Shown: positions 46,222-55,120 of the stretch, in pieces | How positions within the stretch are numbered: the stretch's first letter is position 1 | How the letters are laid out: each line of letters starts with the position of its first letter | Source of the DNA: Pseudomonas sp. 14P_8.1_Bac3 | Lineage (GTDB): Bacteria > Pseudomonadota > Gammaproteobacteria > Pseudomonadales > Pseudomonadaceae | Direction of reading: 5' to 3' | Length of the DNA: 64,000 nt | Assembly: GCF_025466085.1 (NCBI RefSeq) | Contig: NZ_JANLOD010000033.1 | Location: 1-64,000, forward strand | The notes under the pieces: model-generated | What the model saw: only the letters and a program-made list of their open reading frames with translations | Told to the model about the DNA's origin: nothing | Databases searched by the model: none | Position numbers and translations under genes: made by a program

Positions 46222-47013
46222 ATGAATCAGCCTGCTAGCAGTCGTGTCACCCGTGAGCGACACGGCCATGTCCAGTTGATCGGCCTCGATCGGGTGGCCA
46301 AGCGCAACGCTTTCGACCTCGACCTGCTCAACGAACTCAGCCTGGCCTACGGTGAATTCGAAGCCGACAGCGAGGCGCGGGTGGCGGTGGTGTTCGGCCA
46401 TGGCGAGCATTTCACCGCCGGGCTCGACCTGGTCAATGCCAGCGCGGCGTTGGCCGAGGGCTGGCAGGCGCCGCCCGGAGGTTGCGATCCGTGGGGCGTG
46501 TTCGCCGGACCGCGGGTCAGTAAACCGGTGATCGTCGCGGCGCAGGGCTATTGCCTGACCATCGGCATCGAGTTGATGCTGGCCGCCGACATCAACCTGT
46601 GTGCGAGCAACACCCGGTTCGCCCAGAAAGAGGTGCAGCGCGGGATCTTCCCGTTTGGCGGCGCCACGTTGCGCCTGCATCAAGTCGCCGGCTGGGGCAA
46701 CGCCATGCGCTGGTTGCTGACGGGCGATGAATTCGATGCACACGACGCGCTGCATCTGGGGTTGGTGCAGGAAGTCATGGCCAGCGAGGATTTGCTGCCG
46801 CGTGCCATCGAACTGGCCGAGCGGATTGCCCGGCAGGCGCCACTGGGCGTGCAGGCGACGCTGATGTCGGCGCGGCAGGCGCGTTATGAGGGGGAGACTG
46901 CAGCGGCGCAAGGTTTGCCGCCGTTGGTGAAGAAGTTGTTGGGGAGTGAGGATGCCAGGGAGGGCGTGCGCTCGATGTTGGAGAAGCGGCCCGGTGTCTT
47001 CAAAGGGGTTTGA
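46222..47013 (+). CDS. Enoyl-CoA hydratase/isomerase family protein
   Basis: A 263-residue crotonase-fold protein. Both catalytic glutamates of true hydratases seem present, one in GIELMLAAD and one in FAQKEVQRG. The oxyanion-hole region is HFTAGLDL and the later GGATLRLHQVAG is family-typical. It thus could hydrate enoyl-CoA, but the substrate is unknown. AGGAA precedes the ATG. Confidence 0.86.
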   Translation: MNQPASSRVTRERHGHVQLIGLDRVAKRNAFDLDLLNELSLAYGEFEADSEARVAVVFGHGEHFTAGLDLVNASAALAEGWQAPPGGCDPWGVFAGPRVSKPVIVAAQGYCLTIGIELMLAADINLCASNTRFAQKEVQRGIFPFGGATLRLHQVAGWGNAMRWLLTGDEFDAHDALHLGLVQEVMASEDLLPRAIELAERIARQAPLGVQATLMSARQARYEGETAAAQGLPPLVKKLLGSEDAREGVRSMLEKRPGVFKGV

Positions 47014-47038
47014 AATTTGTATCGATTATACGGGCCGC

Positions 47039-47110
47039 TTCGCGAGCAAGCCCGCTCCCACATTGGAATGCAGTTCAAAATGTGGGAGCCAGCCTGCTGG
47101 CGATGAGGCC
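47039..47110. repeat. REP-type inverted repeat pair
   Basis: TTCGCGAGCAAGCCCGCTCCCAC faces GTGGGAGCCAGCCTGCTGGCGATG; the two halves are of different sub-types (GCGGGC and GCTGGC). Between crotonase and the spermidine-synthase-like gene. Confidence 0.75.
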
Positions 47111-47126
47111 GGTGCGGCCGAAGCAG

Positions 47127-47882
47127 TTAGGTGGCCGGGCGAATCGCCTTGATCAACGACTGCAACGAATACCCCAACCGCGGTGCCAGCCCTTCAGCCC
47201 GGGCCACCAAACCGTCCATGTCCAGTTCCTGATCCAGCTCCGACGGCACGAGCAGAATCACGTTGCCCTCCTTCACCGGCAGCTCCCAGTAATGCCGATG
47301 ATAGAGCCCGCGCAGCAACGCCGCGCCCAACGGTTTGCCATCGTCGGTGGCCCACTGATTGATCACCAGCCAGCCGCCCGGATTCAGGCGTTTCTGACAG
47401 TTTTCCAGAAAGCGCCAGGCCAGATGCCCTGCACCCGGCCCGACATCGGTGTACAGGTCGACGAAGATCAGGTCCGCCGGCTCGGCGGTATCGAGCAACT
47501 CGAGCGCATCGCCGACGCGGATGTAAAGGCGCGGATCGTCATCCAGTCCCAGGTATTCGATGGCCAGGCGCGGTACGTCGGGGCGCAGTTCGATGGCCTC
47601 GACATCTTCCAGCGGCAGGAACTTGAGGCAGGCCTGGGTCAGCGTACCCGCACCGAGACCAAGAAACAGCGCGCTTTCCGGTTGCTCGTGACACAGCGCG
47701 CCGATCAGCATCGCCCGGGTGTAATCGTATTCGAGCCAGCTCGGATCAGCGGTAAACACGCAGCTCTGTTCGATGGCATCACCGAACTCGAGAAAACGGT
47801 AATCGGCCACTTCCAGCACGCGAATCACGCCGAACTCGTCATGCACCTCGGCGAGCAGATGCTCGACGCGCTCCTCAGTCAT
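47127..47882 (-). CDS. Spermidine-synthase-like protein
   Basis: A 251-residue Rossmann-fold protein of the SpeE family. The nucleotide-binding ALFLGLGAGTLTQ and acidic turn AIELRPDV are clear, and the later LIFVDLYTDVG takes the place of the usual catalytic-Asp loop. The polyamine site GGGEG is not present (GLGAG instead). It may therefore be a methyltransferase-like relative rather than a true polyamine synthase. Cytoplasmic. Divergent from the DAHP synthase gene. Confidence 0.75.
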   Translation of the reverse strand: MTEERVEHLLAEVHDEFGVIRVLEVADYRFLEFGDAIEQSCVFTADPSWLEYDYTRAMLIGALCHEQPESALFLGLGAGTLTQACLKFLPLEDVEAIELRPDVPRLAIEYLGLDDDPRLYIRVGDALELLDTAEPADLIFVDLYTDVGPGAGHLAWRFLENCQKRLNPGGWLVINQWATDDGKPLGAALLRGLYHRHYWELPVKEGNVILLVPSELDQELDMDGLVARAEGLAPRLGYSLQSLIKAIRPAT

Positions 47883-48018
47883 TTCGTCTCCAGATCGTTA
47901 CCGGGCCTGCCGCAACACGAAGCGGCAAAGGCGCGATTGTCCGCGAAGCGACGGGAACAGGTCACGCACTAATTTGCTGATAACATGAACGCCCGAGCGT
48001 AAGACAACCGAGACCGTG

Positions 48019-49365
48019 ATGAGCCAACCCTGGAGCCCTGACAGCTGGCGTGCCCTGCCGATCCAGCAACAACCCGTTTACCCCGACGCCGCGCATGTGC
48101 GCCAGGTCGAGCAGACCCTGGCGAGTTACCCGCCGCTGGTGTTTGCCGGTGAAGCCCGGGAATTGCGTCGTCAGTTCGCCGAAGTGACCCAGGGTCGCGC
48201 GTTTCTGTTGCAGGGCGGCGATTGCGCCGAAAGCTTCGCCGAGTTCTCCGCGGCGAAAATCCGCGACACCTTTAAAGTGCTGCTGCAAATGGCGATCGTC
48301 ATGACGTTCGCCGCCGGTTGCCCGGTGGTCAAGGTCGGGCGCATGGCCGGTCAGTTCGCCAAGCCGCGTTCGGCCAATGACGAAACCATCGATGGCGTAA
48401 CCCTGCCGGCCTACCGCGGCGACATCGTCAACGGCATCGGCTTCGACGAACAAAGCCGTGTGCCGGATCCGGAGCGTCTGCTGCAGTCCTACCACCAGTC
48501 CACCGCGACCCTGAACTTGTTGCGCGCCTTCGCCCAGGGCGGTTTTGCCGACCTGCATCAGGTGCACAAGTGGAACCTCGACTTCATCGCCAACTCGGCG
48601 CTGGCCGAGAAGTACAGCCACCTCGCCGACCGCATCGATGAAACCCTGGCCTTCATGCGCGCCTGCGGCATGGACAGTTCGCCGCAACTGCGCGAAACCA
48701 GTTTCTTCACCGCTCACGAAGCGTTGCTGCTGAACTACGAAGAAGCCTTCGTGCGCCGCGACAGCCTGACCAACGATTACTACGACTGTTCGGCGCACAT
48801 GCTGTGGATCGGCGACCGCACCCGCCAGCTCGACGGTGCCCACGTCGAATTCCTGCGCGGGGTAAACAACCCGATCGGGGTCAAGGTCGGCCCGAGCATG
48901 AACCCGGACGACCTGATCCGCCTGATTGACGTGCTCAACCCGGACAACGATCCAGGGCGTCTGAACCTGATCGCGCGGATGGGCGCGAACAAGGTCGGCG
49001 ATCATCTGCCGGCGCTGATCCGTGCCGTGCAACGTGAAGGCAAGCAGGTGCTCTGGAGTTCCGACCCGATGCACGGCAACACCATCAAGGCCAGCAGCGG
49101 CTACAAGACCCGCGACTTCGCGCAGATCCTCGGCGAGGTGAAGCAGTTCTTCCAGGTTCACCAAGCGGAAGGCACGTATGCCGGCGGGATTCATATCGAG
49201 ATGACCGGGCAGAATGTCACCGAATGCATCGGTGGGGCGCGGCCGATTACCGAAGATGGACTATCGGACCGGTATCACACCCATTGTGATCCGCGGATGA
49301 ATGCGGACCAGTCGCTGGAGCTGGCATTTTTGATTGCCGAGACGTTGAAGCAGGTTCGGCGCTGA
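48019..49365 (+). CDS. Class II DAHP synthase
   Basis: A 448-residue plant-type 3-deoxy-7-phosphoheptulonate synthase. It condenses erythrose-4-phosphate and PEP at the entry to the shikimate pathway. Marks are [31 protein letters not shown] and [19 protein letters not shown]. It is distinct from the class I enzyme at 62472. Class II forms in pseudomonads occur in primary or phenazine-linked contexts; here no phenazine genes are near, so a housekeeping role is likely. A GTG one codon upstream could also start it. Confidence 0.93.
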   Translation: MSQPWSPDSWRALPIQQQPVYPDAAHVRQVEQTLASYPPLVFAGEARELRRQFAEVTQGRAFLLQGGDCAESFAEFSAAKIRDTFKVLLQMAIVMTFAAGCPVVKVGRMAGQFAKPRSANDETIDGVTLPAYRGDIVNGIGFDEQSRVPDPERLLQSYHQSTATLNLLRAFAQGGFADLHQVHKWNLDFIANSALAEKYSHLADRIDETLAFMRACGMDSSPQLRETSFFTAHEALLLNYEEAFVRRDSLTNDYYDCSAHMLWIGDRTRQLDGAHVEFLRGVNNPIGVKVGPSMNPDDLIRLIDVLNPDNDPGRLNLIARMGANKVGDHLPALIRAVQREGKQVLWSSDPMHGNTIKASSGYKTRDFAQILGEVKQFFQVHQAEGTYAGGIHIEMTGQNVTECIGGARPITEDGLSDRYHTHCDPRMNADQSLELAFLIAETLKQVRR

Positions 49366-49397
49366 GCCCTTTAGTTTTGTAGTGCCTGAGCTGACGC

Positions 49398-49464
49398 CAT
49401 CGCGAGCAGGCTCGCTCCCACAGAAGCGACTCGGTCAACTGTGGGAGCGAGCCTGCTGGCGATT
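49398..49464. repeat. REP-type inverted repeat pair
   Basis: CATCGCGAGCAGGCTCGCTCCCACAG faces CTGTGGGAGCGAGCCTGCTGGCGAT between convergent genes. Confidence 0.78.
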
Positions 49465-49473
49465 AAGGACAGC

Positions 49474-50703
49474 TCAGGCACCCTCAATGTTGGCCAATGC
49501 CACCCGCAACCGGTCCCCACTAGCCCGCTGACAATTCAGTTGCACCCGCTCCAGCCCCAACCAGTCCGCCATCCGCCGCAAATTCATCGCCAACGCCAGC
49601 ATCCCCTCCTCGTCCAGTCCCGGCGCCTCCTCATGCACCGCGTGCACCGCCAAGCGGCCCAACGCTCGCTCGGCACGCAGATCCACCCGCGCGGCAATCC
49701 GCTCATGGTGCAAAAAGGGCAGCACGTAATAACCGTAGACCCGCTTGTCCTGAGGCGTGTAAATCTCCAGCCGATAACGAAAGTCGAACAACCGCTCGGT
49801 GCGGCTGCGCTCCCAGATCAGCGAATCGAAGGGTGACAGCAAGGCACTGGCCTCGACCTTGCGCAGCACTTTCGGTTCGGGCAGGCAAAACGCCAGTTGC
49901 CGCCAGCCCTGGACTTCGCAGGTCTGCAACTCGCCCGCCTCCACCAGCTCCGCCAGGCGCGGACGCGCATCGCCGGGATTCAGGCGAAAGTAATCGCGCA
50001 GGTCCTTTTCCGTGGCGACACCCAACGCATTCGCGGCATGCAGCAACAGACCCCGTTGTGCCTCGTCTTCCGCGAGCGATGGCTGCTGCAGGATCGCTGC
50101 TGGAATCACCCGCTCCGGCAAATCGTAAAGCCGCTCGAAACCGCGGCGGCCAGCCACGGTCACTTCACCGGCGGCGAACAACCATTCCAGCGCATGCTTT
50201 TCCGCGCTCCAGTCCCACCACGGGCCCGCCCGTTCCTGACGGGTCGACAAGCTCCCGGCGCCCAGCGCGCCAAGTTCCTCAACCGACGCGAGCACCCGGT
50301 GAATGGTGTCCTGTTGTTCGCGACCGAAACGCGCCAATTGCTGATAGATGTCTTCGCCTCGGGCCGCGCGCAACATGCGCCAGCGCATCAGGGGGTACAT
50401 CGACAGGGGCAGCAACGACGCCTCATGACCCCAGTATTCGAACAGCGTGCGCCGCCGACCCGAACTCCAGGCAGCCTGGTCGAGCAAGTCGGAAGAATAG
50501 TTGCCGAGGCGGGAAAACAGGGGAAGGTAGTGCGAACGCACCAACGCGTTGACCGAATCGATCTGCAAAATACCGAGCCGTTCGATCAGCCGATTGAGCT
50601 GTAGTGCTTTAATCGTCGCCGGCGGCTGCCGCCCGTTGAACCCTTGGGCGGCCAGCGCCAGGCGTCGAGCCTGTTTGATGGAAAAGGACAGCGTTGCGGG
50701 CAT
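49474..50703 (-). CDS. YcaQ/AlkX-family DNA glycosylase-like protein
   Basis: A 409-residue winged-helix protein of the crosslink-repair glycosylase (YcaQ) family. The catalytic QxD motif is visible in RLGILQIDSVNALVRSHY. Later marks are ERLYDLPERVIP and SPFDSLIWERSRTERLFDF. Family members unhook interstrand crosslinks or remove alkylated bases. The start is the ATG at 50703 with AAGGAG 8 bases upstream. Single gene. Confidence 0.85.
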   Translation of the reverse strand: MPATLSFSIKQARRLALAAQGFNGRQPPATIKALQLNRLIERLGILQIDSVNALVRSHYLPLFSRLGNYSSDLLDQAAWSSGRRRTLFEYWGHEASLLPLSMYPLMRWRMLRAARGEDIYQQLARFGREQQDTIHRVLASVEELGALGAGSLSTRQERAGPWWDWSAEKHALEWLFAAGEVTVAGRRGFERLYDLPERVIPAAILQQPSLAEDEAQRGLLLHAANALGVATEKDLRDYFRLNPGDARPRLAELVEAGELQTCEVQGWRQLAFCLPEPKVLRKVEASALLSPFDSLIWERSRTERLFDFRYRLEIYTPQDKRVYGYYVLPFLHHERIAARVDLRAERALGRLAVHAVHEEAPGLDEEGMLALAMNLRRMADWLGLERVQLNCQRASGDRLRVALANIEGA

Positions 50704-50767
50704 GAGCATCTCCTTGTCTGCTCGCAACCTACCTCACCGGGAGACGGTTTGTGTAGTTGTGGGTTAC

Positions 50768-50983
50768 TCATTTGTGCATCGGGTCATCCCAGAAGGGGCG
50801 GACGGTTTCATGCTCGACATCCGCACGACTGATGCCGATATCCTTCAAGGCTTCATCGCTCATGCTCGCCAGCAGCGCGCGTTCGCGGTGCAGTTCGTAC
50901 CAGCGGGTGATTTTGTGCAGCAGTTCCGAGACGATGTGGACGGAATGTTTTTCCACCTCGACATAACCCTTTTGACCTTTCAT
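50768..50983 (-). CDS. DUF1127 family small protein
   Basis: A 71-residue protein with the DUF1127 core (WYELHRERALLASMSDEALKDIGISRADV in pieces). In alpha- and gammaproteobacteria such proteins are linked to phosphate, RNA turnover or stress control, though roles vary. The start is the ATG at 50983 with GGAGGG 8 bases upstream. It is divergent from the LysR gene at 51080, separated by 96 bases, and could be regulated by it. Confidence 0.85.
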   Translation of the reverse strand: MKGQKGYVEVEKHSVHIVSELLHKITRWYELHRERALLASMSDEALKDIGISRADVEHETVRPFWDDPMHK

Positions 50984-51079
50984 CTTGTTGCCCTCCGTTT
51001 GGGATGGCTCAAGTGTCGCGCCGGGGCTAAGATCAATCCAACGAATGTTTCTGATGCAATACATCTCGGAGATTGATGA

Positions 51080-51934
51080 ATGTCCGCTTACCCGAGTATC
51101 GACACCGAGGTGCTACGCACCTTTGTCGCCATCGCCGATCAGGGCGGTTTCACCCGCGCCGGGGAACTGGTGAACCGCACGCAGTCCGCCGTGAGCATGC
51201 AGATGAAGCGGCTGGAAGAGGACGTGTTGCAGCGTCAGTTGTTCCAGCGCGACGGCCGTCAGGTGCGGCTGACCGCAGAAGGCCAGGTGCTGCTGGGGTA
51301 CGCCCGGCGCATCCTCAAGCTGCACAGTGAAGTGTTCAACACGTTACGCGAACCGCACATGGTCGGCACGGTGAGCATCGGCACGCCGGACGATTACGTG
51401 ATGCGTTTTCTGCCAGGGATCCTGCGGCGCTTTGCCCAGTCGTATCCGCTGATCCAGATCGAGGTGCACTGCGAATCATCAAAACAATTGCTGATGCGCC
51501 AGGACCTCGACCTGTCGATCATCACCCGGGAGCCGGGCAACGAGATCGGCCAATTGTTGCGCAAGGAGCGATTTGTCTGGGCCGAGGCGCAATGCTACAG
51601 CGTCCATGAGCAGACGCCGTTGCCGCTGGCGATGTTCAACAGCGATTGTTTCTGCCGGCTGTGGGCCTGTAACGCACTGGACGGTATGGGTCGCGATTAC
51701 CGCGTGGCCTATAACAGCTCCAGCCTGTCGGCGATCATGGCGGTGGTCAGCGCCGGCCTCGCGGTCACGGCGCAACTGGAAAGCCTGATCACCCCCGACC
51801 TGCGGATTCTCGGTGAAGCCGAGGACCTGCCGGTGTTGCCGGAGGCGAGCATCATGTTGCTGCGCAACCTGCACAAGCCGTCGCCGATCACCGAGTGCCT
51901 CGCCGAGCACATCGTTGAGGGCTTCAAACTTTAA
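51080..51934 (+). CDS. LysR-family transcriptional regulator
   Basis: A 284-residue regulator with an N-terminal winged helix (about 5-65, FVAIADQGGFTRAGELVNRTQ...MQMKRLEED) and a type-2 periplasmic-fold effector domain. It is divergent from the DUF1127 gene and its 3' end overlaps that of the TauE/SafE gene by 11 bases. Natural targets are probably one of these neighbours. Inducer unknown. Confidence 0.9.
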   Translation: MSAYPSIDTEVLRTFVAIADQGGFTRAGELVNRTQSAVSMQMKRLEEDVLQRQLFQRDGRQVRLTAEGQVLLGYARRILKLHSEVFNTLREPHMVGTVSIGTPDDYVMRFLPGILRRFAQSYPLIQIEVHCESSKQLLMRQDLDLSIITREPGNEIGQLLRKERFVWAEAQCYSVHEQTPLPLAMFNSDCFCRLWACNALDGMGRDYRVAYNSSSLSAIMAVVSAGLAVTAQLESLITPDLRILGEAEDLPVLPEASIMLLRNLHKPSPITECLAEHIVEGFKL

Positions 51935-52673
51935 ACGCGAGCATCACCGCACACAGCACCAGGAAACCGCAGAACAGCCCGCGCAGTAGCCGCTCCGGCA
52001 GCGCGTGGGCAATCTTCACGCCCCAGCTGATGCTCATCAAACCGCCGACTGCCAGCGGCACGCCGATCAGCCAGTCCACCTGATGGTGCACCGCATAGGT
52101 CACCAGGGTTACGCCGGTGCTGGGCAATGCCAGCGCCAGCGACAGCCCCTGGGCAACCACTTGAGTGGTGCCGAACAGGCTGGTCAGCACCGGCGTGGCC
52201 ACCACCGCCCCGCCCACGCCGAACAAGCCGCCCATGGTGCCCGACGCTGCGCCGAGCACACCGAGCCATGGCCAGGAATAATTCATCTGTGAACTGGCTG
52301 GCGAACTGGCGGAGAACATTCGCAGCAGGTTGTAGGCCGACAGCGCGACCAGAAACGCGACAAATCCTGCGCGCATGGTTTGCGCATCAATGCCCACCGC
52401 CCAGATTGAACCGACCCAGGCAAAGCAAAAGCCCATCGAAGCCAAAGGCACTGCATGGCGCAACTCGATGCGGTTGCGTTGGTGATAACGCCACAACGCC
52501 AGCAGTACATTCGGTACGACCATCACCAACGCGGTGCCTTGGGCGACCTGCTGATCGAGACCGACCAGCACGCCCAGCAGCGGAATGGCGATCAGCCCGC
52601 CGCCAATCCCGAACAAACCACCCACGGTGCCAAGGGCAATGCCAAACACCAGGTACATCAAAAACTCGATCAC
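51924..52673 (-). CDS. TauE/SafE-family membrane exporter
   Basis: A 249-residue protein with about eight membrane helices and two repeats of the GxxxGxxxGxGGG motif (GTVGGLFGIGGGLIAIPLLG and GTMGGLFGVGGAVVATPVL). Family members move sulfite, sulfonates or related anions. Flanked by two LysR genes; the one at 52784 is divergent with a 110-base gap. Confidence 0.88.
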   Translation of the reverse strand: MIEFLMYLVFGIALGTVGGLFGIGGGLIAIPLLGVLVGLDQQVAQGTALVMVVPNVLLALWRYHQRNRIELRHAVPLASMGFCFAWVGSIWAVGIDAQTMRAGFVAFLVALSAYNLLRMFSASSPASSQMNYSWPWLGVLGAASGTMGGLFGVGGAVVATPVLTSLFGTTQVVAQGLSLALALPSTGVTLVTYAVHHQVDWLIGVPLAVGGLMSISWGVKIAHALPERLLRGLFCGFLVLCAVMLAFKV

Positions 52674-52783
52674 GGCCTATTTCCTTCATTTCAGGCAATT
52701 CATCCTACGCAGGCAACGCTGGCGGGGAAACGCACAGCAACGCACAATGGCTATGCCAAATTCGCACAAGCGCTGACGAACTC

Positions 52784-53740
52784 ATGAATCCCAATCAACT
52801 GACCGAACAACTGGGCCTGTTCCTCGATGTACTGGAAACCGGCAGTTTTTCCGCCGCCTCCCGCCGTCATCCGTTGACGCCCTCGGCGGTAGCGCGGCGC
52901 ATCGACAGCCTGGAAATCGCCGTCGGCAGCCAGTTGTTTATCCGCAGCACCCATGCCGTGCGTGCCACCCCGGCCGGACTGGCATTCGCCGAACGGGCAC
53001 GGCGGATCGTGGCGGAATTGCAACTGGCCCGGGCCGAGGCGGTCTCCCTGAGCAGCGCGCCGGAAGGCCTGATCCGTATCGACGCACCCGCCGCGTTTGG
53101 CCGACGGCATCTGGCGCCCGTGATTGCGGATTTCTTGATGCTTTACCCTGGCCTCGATGTGCAGTTGCACCTGATCGACAGTTTTGTCGACATGCAGGGC
53201 TTGAACCTGGGCAAGGTCGATCTGGTGCTGCGCGCCGGACAGATGGCCGACACCCGGCTGGTGGCCACGCCGCTGGCAAGCATGGTACGGATCGCCTGCG
53301 CCAGCCCCGACTATTTGAAGCGTCGTGGCGTGCCGACTGACCCGGCACAGCTGATTGAACACGACGGGCTGGATTGGGATGGCCTCGCGCCGACCTTCGC
53401 CTGGCGTTTCGAGCGTGACGGACAGATGCAGTTACACCGTCCGGCACGCGTGCGCATGAGCGCCAACAATGCCGAGGCCCTGGTCTGCGGCGCCCTGGCC
53501 GGGCTGGGTATCGCGCACTTGCCAACCTGGCTGGCCAGCGAATACCTGTTACGCGGTGAACTGCTGCCGCTGTTCTGCGAAAACGGCCTGCCTGCGCCGG
53601 AAACCACAGGCATTTACGCTCTGCGCCTGGAGCAGCAGCCCAATTCCCGCAGCCGTCTGTTGCTGGAATACCTGAAGACCCGTTTCAGCCCTGTCCCGCC
53701 CTGGGATCTGGCCTTGCACAGTAACCTCGACCGGCACTAG
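52784..53740 (+). CDS. LysR-family transcriptional regulator
   Basis: A 318-residue regulator. The winged helix (about 8-65) reads FLDVLETGSFSAASRRHPLTPSAVARRIDSLE in overlapping parts, and the effector domain has the CrgA-like IRIDAPAAFGRRHLAP opening. It is divergent from the TauE/SafE gene, so control of that exporter is likely. The long upstream open frame is antisense to that gene and was not used. Confidence 0.9.
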   Translation: MNPNQLTEQLGLFLDVLETGSFSAASRRHPLTPSAVARRIDSLEIAVGSQLFIRSTHAVRATPAGLAFAERARRIVAELQLARAEAVSLSSAPEGLIRIDAPAAFGRRHLAPVIADFLMLYPGLDVQLHLIDSFVDMQGLNLGKVDLVLRAGQMADTRLVATPLASMVRIACASPDYLKRRGVPTDPAQLIEHDGLDWDGLAPTFAWRFERDGQMQLHRPARVRMSANNAEALVCGALAGLGIAHLPTWLASEYLLRGELLPLFCENGLPAPETTGIYALRLEQQPNSRSRLLLEYLKTRFSPVPPWDLALHSNLDRH

Positions 53741-53760
53741 GACAGAATTATCTGGCGCCT

Positions 53761-53785
53761 TAAACATTCGCCCGCTAGATTCATG
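53761..53785 (+). promoter_or_regulatory. Candidate OhrR operator upstream of ohrR
   Basis: TAAACATTCGCCCGCTAGATTCA resembles the block before ohr (TAAACATTAGCGCGATACATTCA, 54444-54466). Shared sequence before regulator and target suggests one binding site type and autoregulation. Confidence 0.5.
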
Positions 53786-53809
53786 AAGATCACAGATCAA
53801 GGCTTCAAC

Positions 53810-54271
53810 ATGACCACCAAACGCGACACCCAGGATAACTGCGACGACCTGCTGCTGAACAATCAGGCCTGCTTCGCCCTGCATTCCACCTCGTTGCTGA
53901 TGACCAAGGTCTACAAGCCGCTGCTGCAAGCACTGAACCTGACCTATCCGCAGTACCTGGCAATGATGGTGCTGTGGGAACGGGACGGTTTGACCGTAGG
54001 CGAAATCAGCACGCGCCTACTGACCGATCCGGGCTCCTTGACGCCACTGCTCAAGCGCCTGGAAGTCGAAGGCCTGCTCAGCCGCACCCGCAGCCGCGAG
54101 GACGAGCGGGTGGTGATTGTCGAACTGACCGAACAAGGCCGGGCCCTGCGGGAAAAGGCGCGGAGCATTCCCCAGTGCATCCTCAGCGCCAGCGGCATGA
54201 CGCTTGAGCGACTGCAAAAGCTGCAAGCGGAGCTGCAAGTGCTGCGCAGCAATCTGCAGGACAGTCTCTAG
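53810..54271 (+). CDS. ohrR: Organic peroxide sensor OhrR (MarR family)
   Basis: A 153-residue MarR-type repressor. The reactive Cys is in NNQACFALHSTS (about residue 22), followed by the winged helix (about 60-100, GEISTRLLTDPGSLTPLLKRLE). Oxidation of this Cys releases DNA. The start is MTTKRDTQ at 53810 with AAGG upstream; an earlier ATG at 53783 is possible. It lies 261 bases before ohr on the same strand, with repeat sites between. Confidence 0.92.
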   Translation: MTTKRDTQDNCDDLLLNNQACFALHSTSLLMTKVYKPLLQALNLTYPQYLAMMVLWERDGLTVGEISTRLLTDPGSLTPLLKRLEVEGLLSRTRSREDERVVIVELTEQGRALREKARSIPQCILSASGMTLERLQKLQAELQVLRSNLQDSL

Positions 54272-54281
54272 CGTTGAATCC

Positions 54282-54374
54282 TTGTAGGACCAGGCTCGCT
54301 GGCGATGGCGGGGTTCACATTCGGCATTCGTGCTGACTGACACGTCGCTATCGCCAGCAAGCCGGCTCCTACAA
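54282..54374. repeat. REP-type inverted repeat pair
   Basis: CTTGTAGGACCAGGCTCGCTGG faces TCGCCAGCAAGCCGGCTCCTACAA in the ohrR-ohr gap, separating the two transcripts. Confidence 0.75.
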
Positions 54375-54435
54375 CATTGATTCAGGCCGCTTCGATCAAC
54401 GTTTGCTTCGCTCATCGATTTTTTCAAAATTTATC

Positions 54436-54504
54436 TTGCGCACTAAACATTAGCGCGATACATTCACTACGCACTTACTTAGCGCGCAAACATTTAGCGC
54501 AGAA
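54436..54504 (+). promoter_or_regulatory. Cluster of TTAGCGC elements upstream of ohr (OhrR operators)
   Basis: TTGCGCACTAA (54436), TTAGCGCGATA (54450), TTAGCGCGCAA (54479) and TTAGCGCAGAA (54494) form an array of four related half-sites, two of them near-palindromic, just before ohr. They probably bind OhrR dimers and overlap the promoter. Confidence 0.6.
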
Positions 54505-54532
54505 CATCAAATCCTGAAACGAGGCCTACATC

Positions 54533-54952
54533 ATGCAAACTCTCTACACCGCAATCGCAACCTCCACTGGCGGCCGTGACGGTCGTGCGGTTTCCAGCGA
54601 CAACATCCTCGACGTCAAACTCGCCACTCCAAAAGAACTGGGTGGTGCTGGCGGCGCTGCAACCAACCCTGAACAGCTGTTTGCCGCCGGTTACTCGGCC
54701 TGCTTCATCGGCGCCTTGAAATTCGTCGCCAGCCAGACCAAACGCACCATTCCAAACGACGCCTCGATCACCGCCCATGTCGGCATCGGCCAGATTCCTG
54801 GTGGTTTCGGTCTGGACATCGACCTGCACATCAGCCTGCCAGGCCTGGAACACGCCGACGCCCAATCGCTGGTCGACGCCGCCCACCTGGTCTGCCCGTA
54901 CTCCAACGCCACTCGCGGAAACGTTGATGTGCGTCTGCACGTGACTGTCTAA
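54533..54952 (+). CDS. ohr: Organic hydroperoxide resistance protein
   Basis: A 139-residue OsmC-fold thiol peroxidase that reduces organic hydroperoxides. The two catalytic cysteines are in GYSACFIGAL and in HLVCPYSNATRGN. The N-terminal MQTLYTAIATSTGGRDGRAVSSD is family-typical. Paired with ohrR upstream. Confidence 0.95.
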   Translation: MQTLYTAIATSTGGRDGRAVSSDNILDVKLATPKELGGAGGAATNPEQLFAAGYSACFIGALKFVASQTKRTIPNDASITAHVGIGQIPGGFGLDIDLHISLPGLEHADAQSLVDAAHLVCPYSNATRGNVDVRLHVTV

Positions 54953-54958
54953 CCCCCC

Positions 54959-55058
54959 TGTAGGAGCGAGCATGCTCGCGATGAACGCAAGGGCACCGGG
55001 AGTATCTGATTTCCCGCGTTATCGTTAACGACCATCGCGAGCCTGCTCGCTCCTACAG
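54959..55058. repeat. REP-type inverted repeat pair
   Basis: CTGTAGGAGCGAGCATGCTC faces GAGCCTGCTCGCTCCTACAG around the GCGTTATCGTTAACG spacer block, after ohr. Confidence 0.82.
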
Positions 55059-55072
55059 AAAACATCGGACAC

Positions 55073-55104
55073 AAAAAAGCCCGACTCAATGGTCGGGCTT
55101 TTTC
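55073..55104. terminator. Bidirectional intrinsic terminator between ohr and efp
   Basis: AAAAAGCCCGAC and GTCGGGCTTTTT pair perfectly around a 6-base loop. It serves efp on the minus strand and can stop ohr transcripts. Confidence 0.88.
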
Positions 55105-55120
55105 ATTCCTGAAGCGGTGC

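Noticed and set aside
1291..55058. REP palindromes as a CRISPR array
   Set aside because: The repeats are palindromic, scattered singly or in facing pairs, and lack regular spacers or cas genes.
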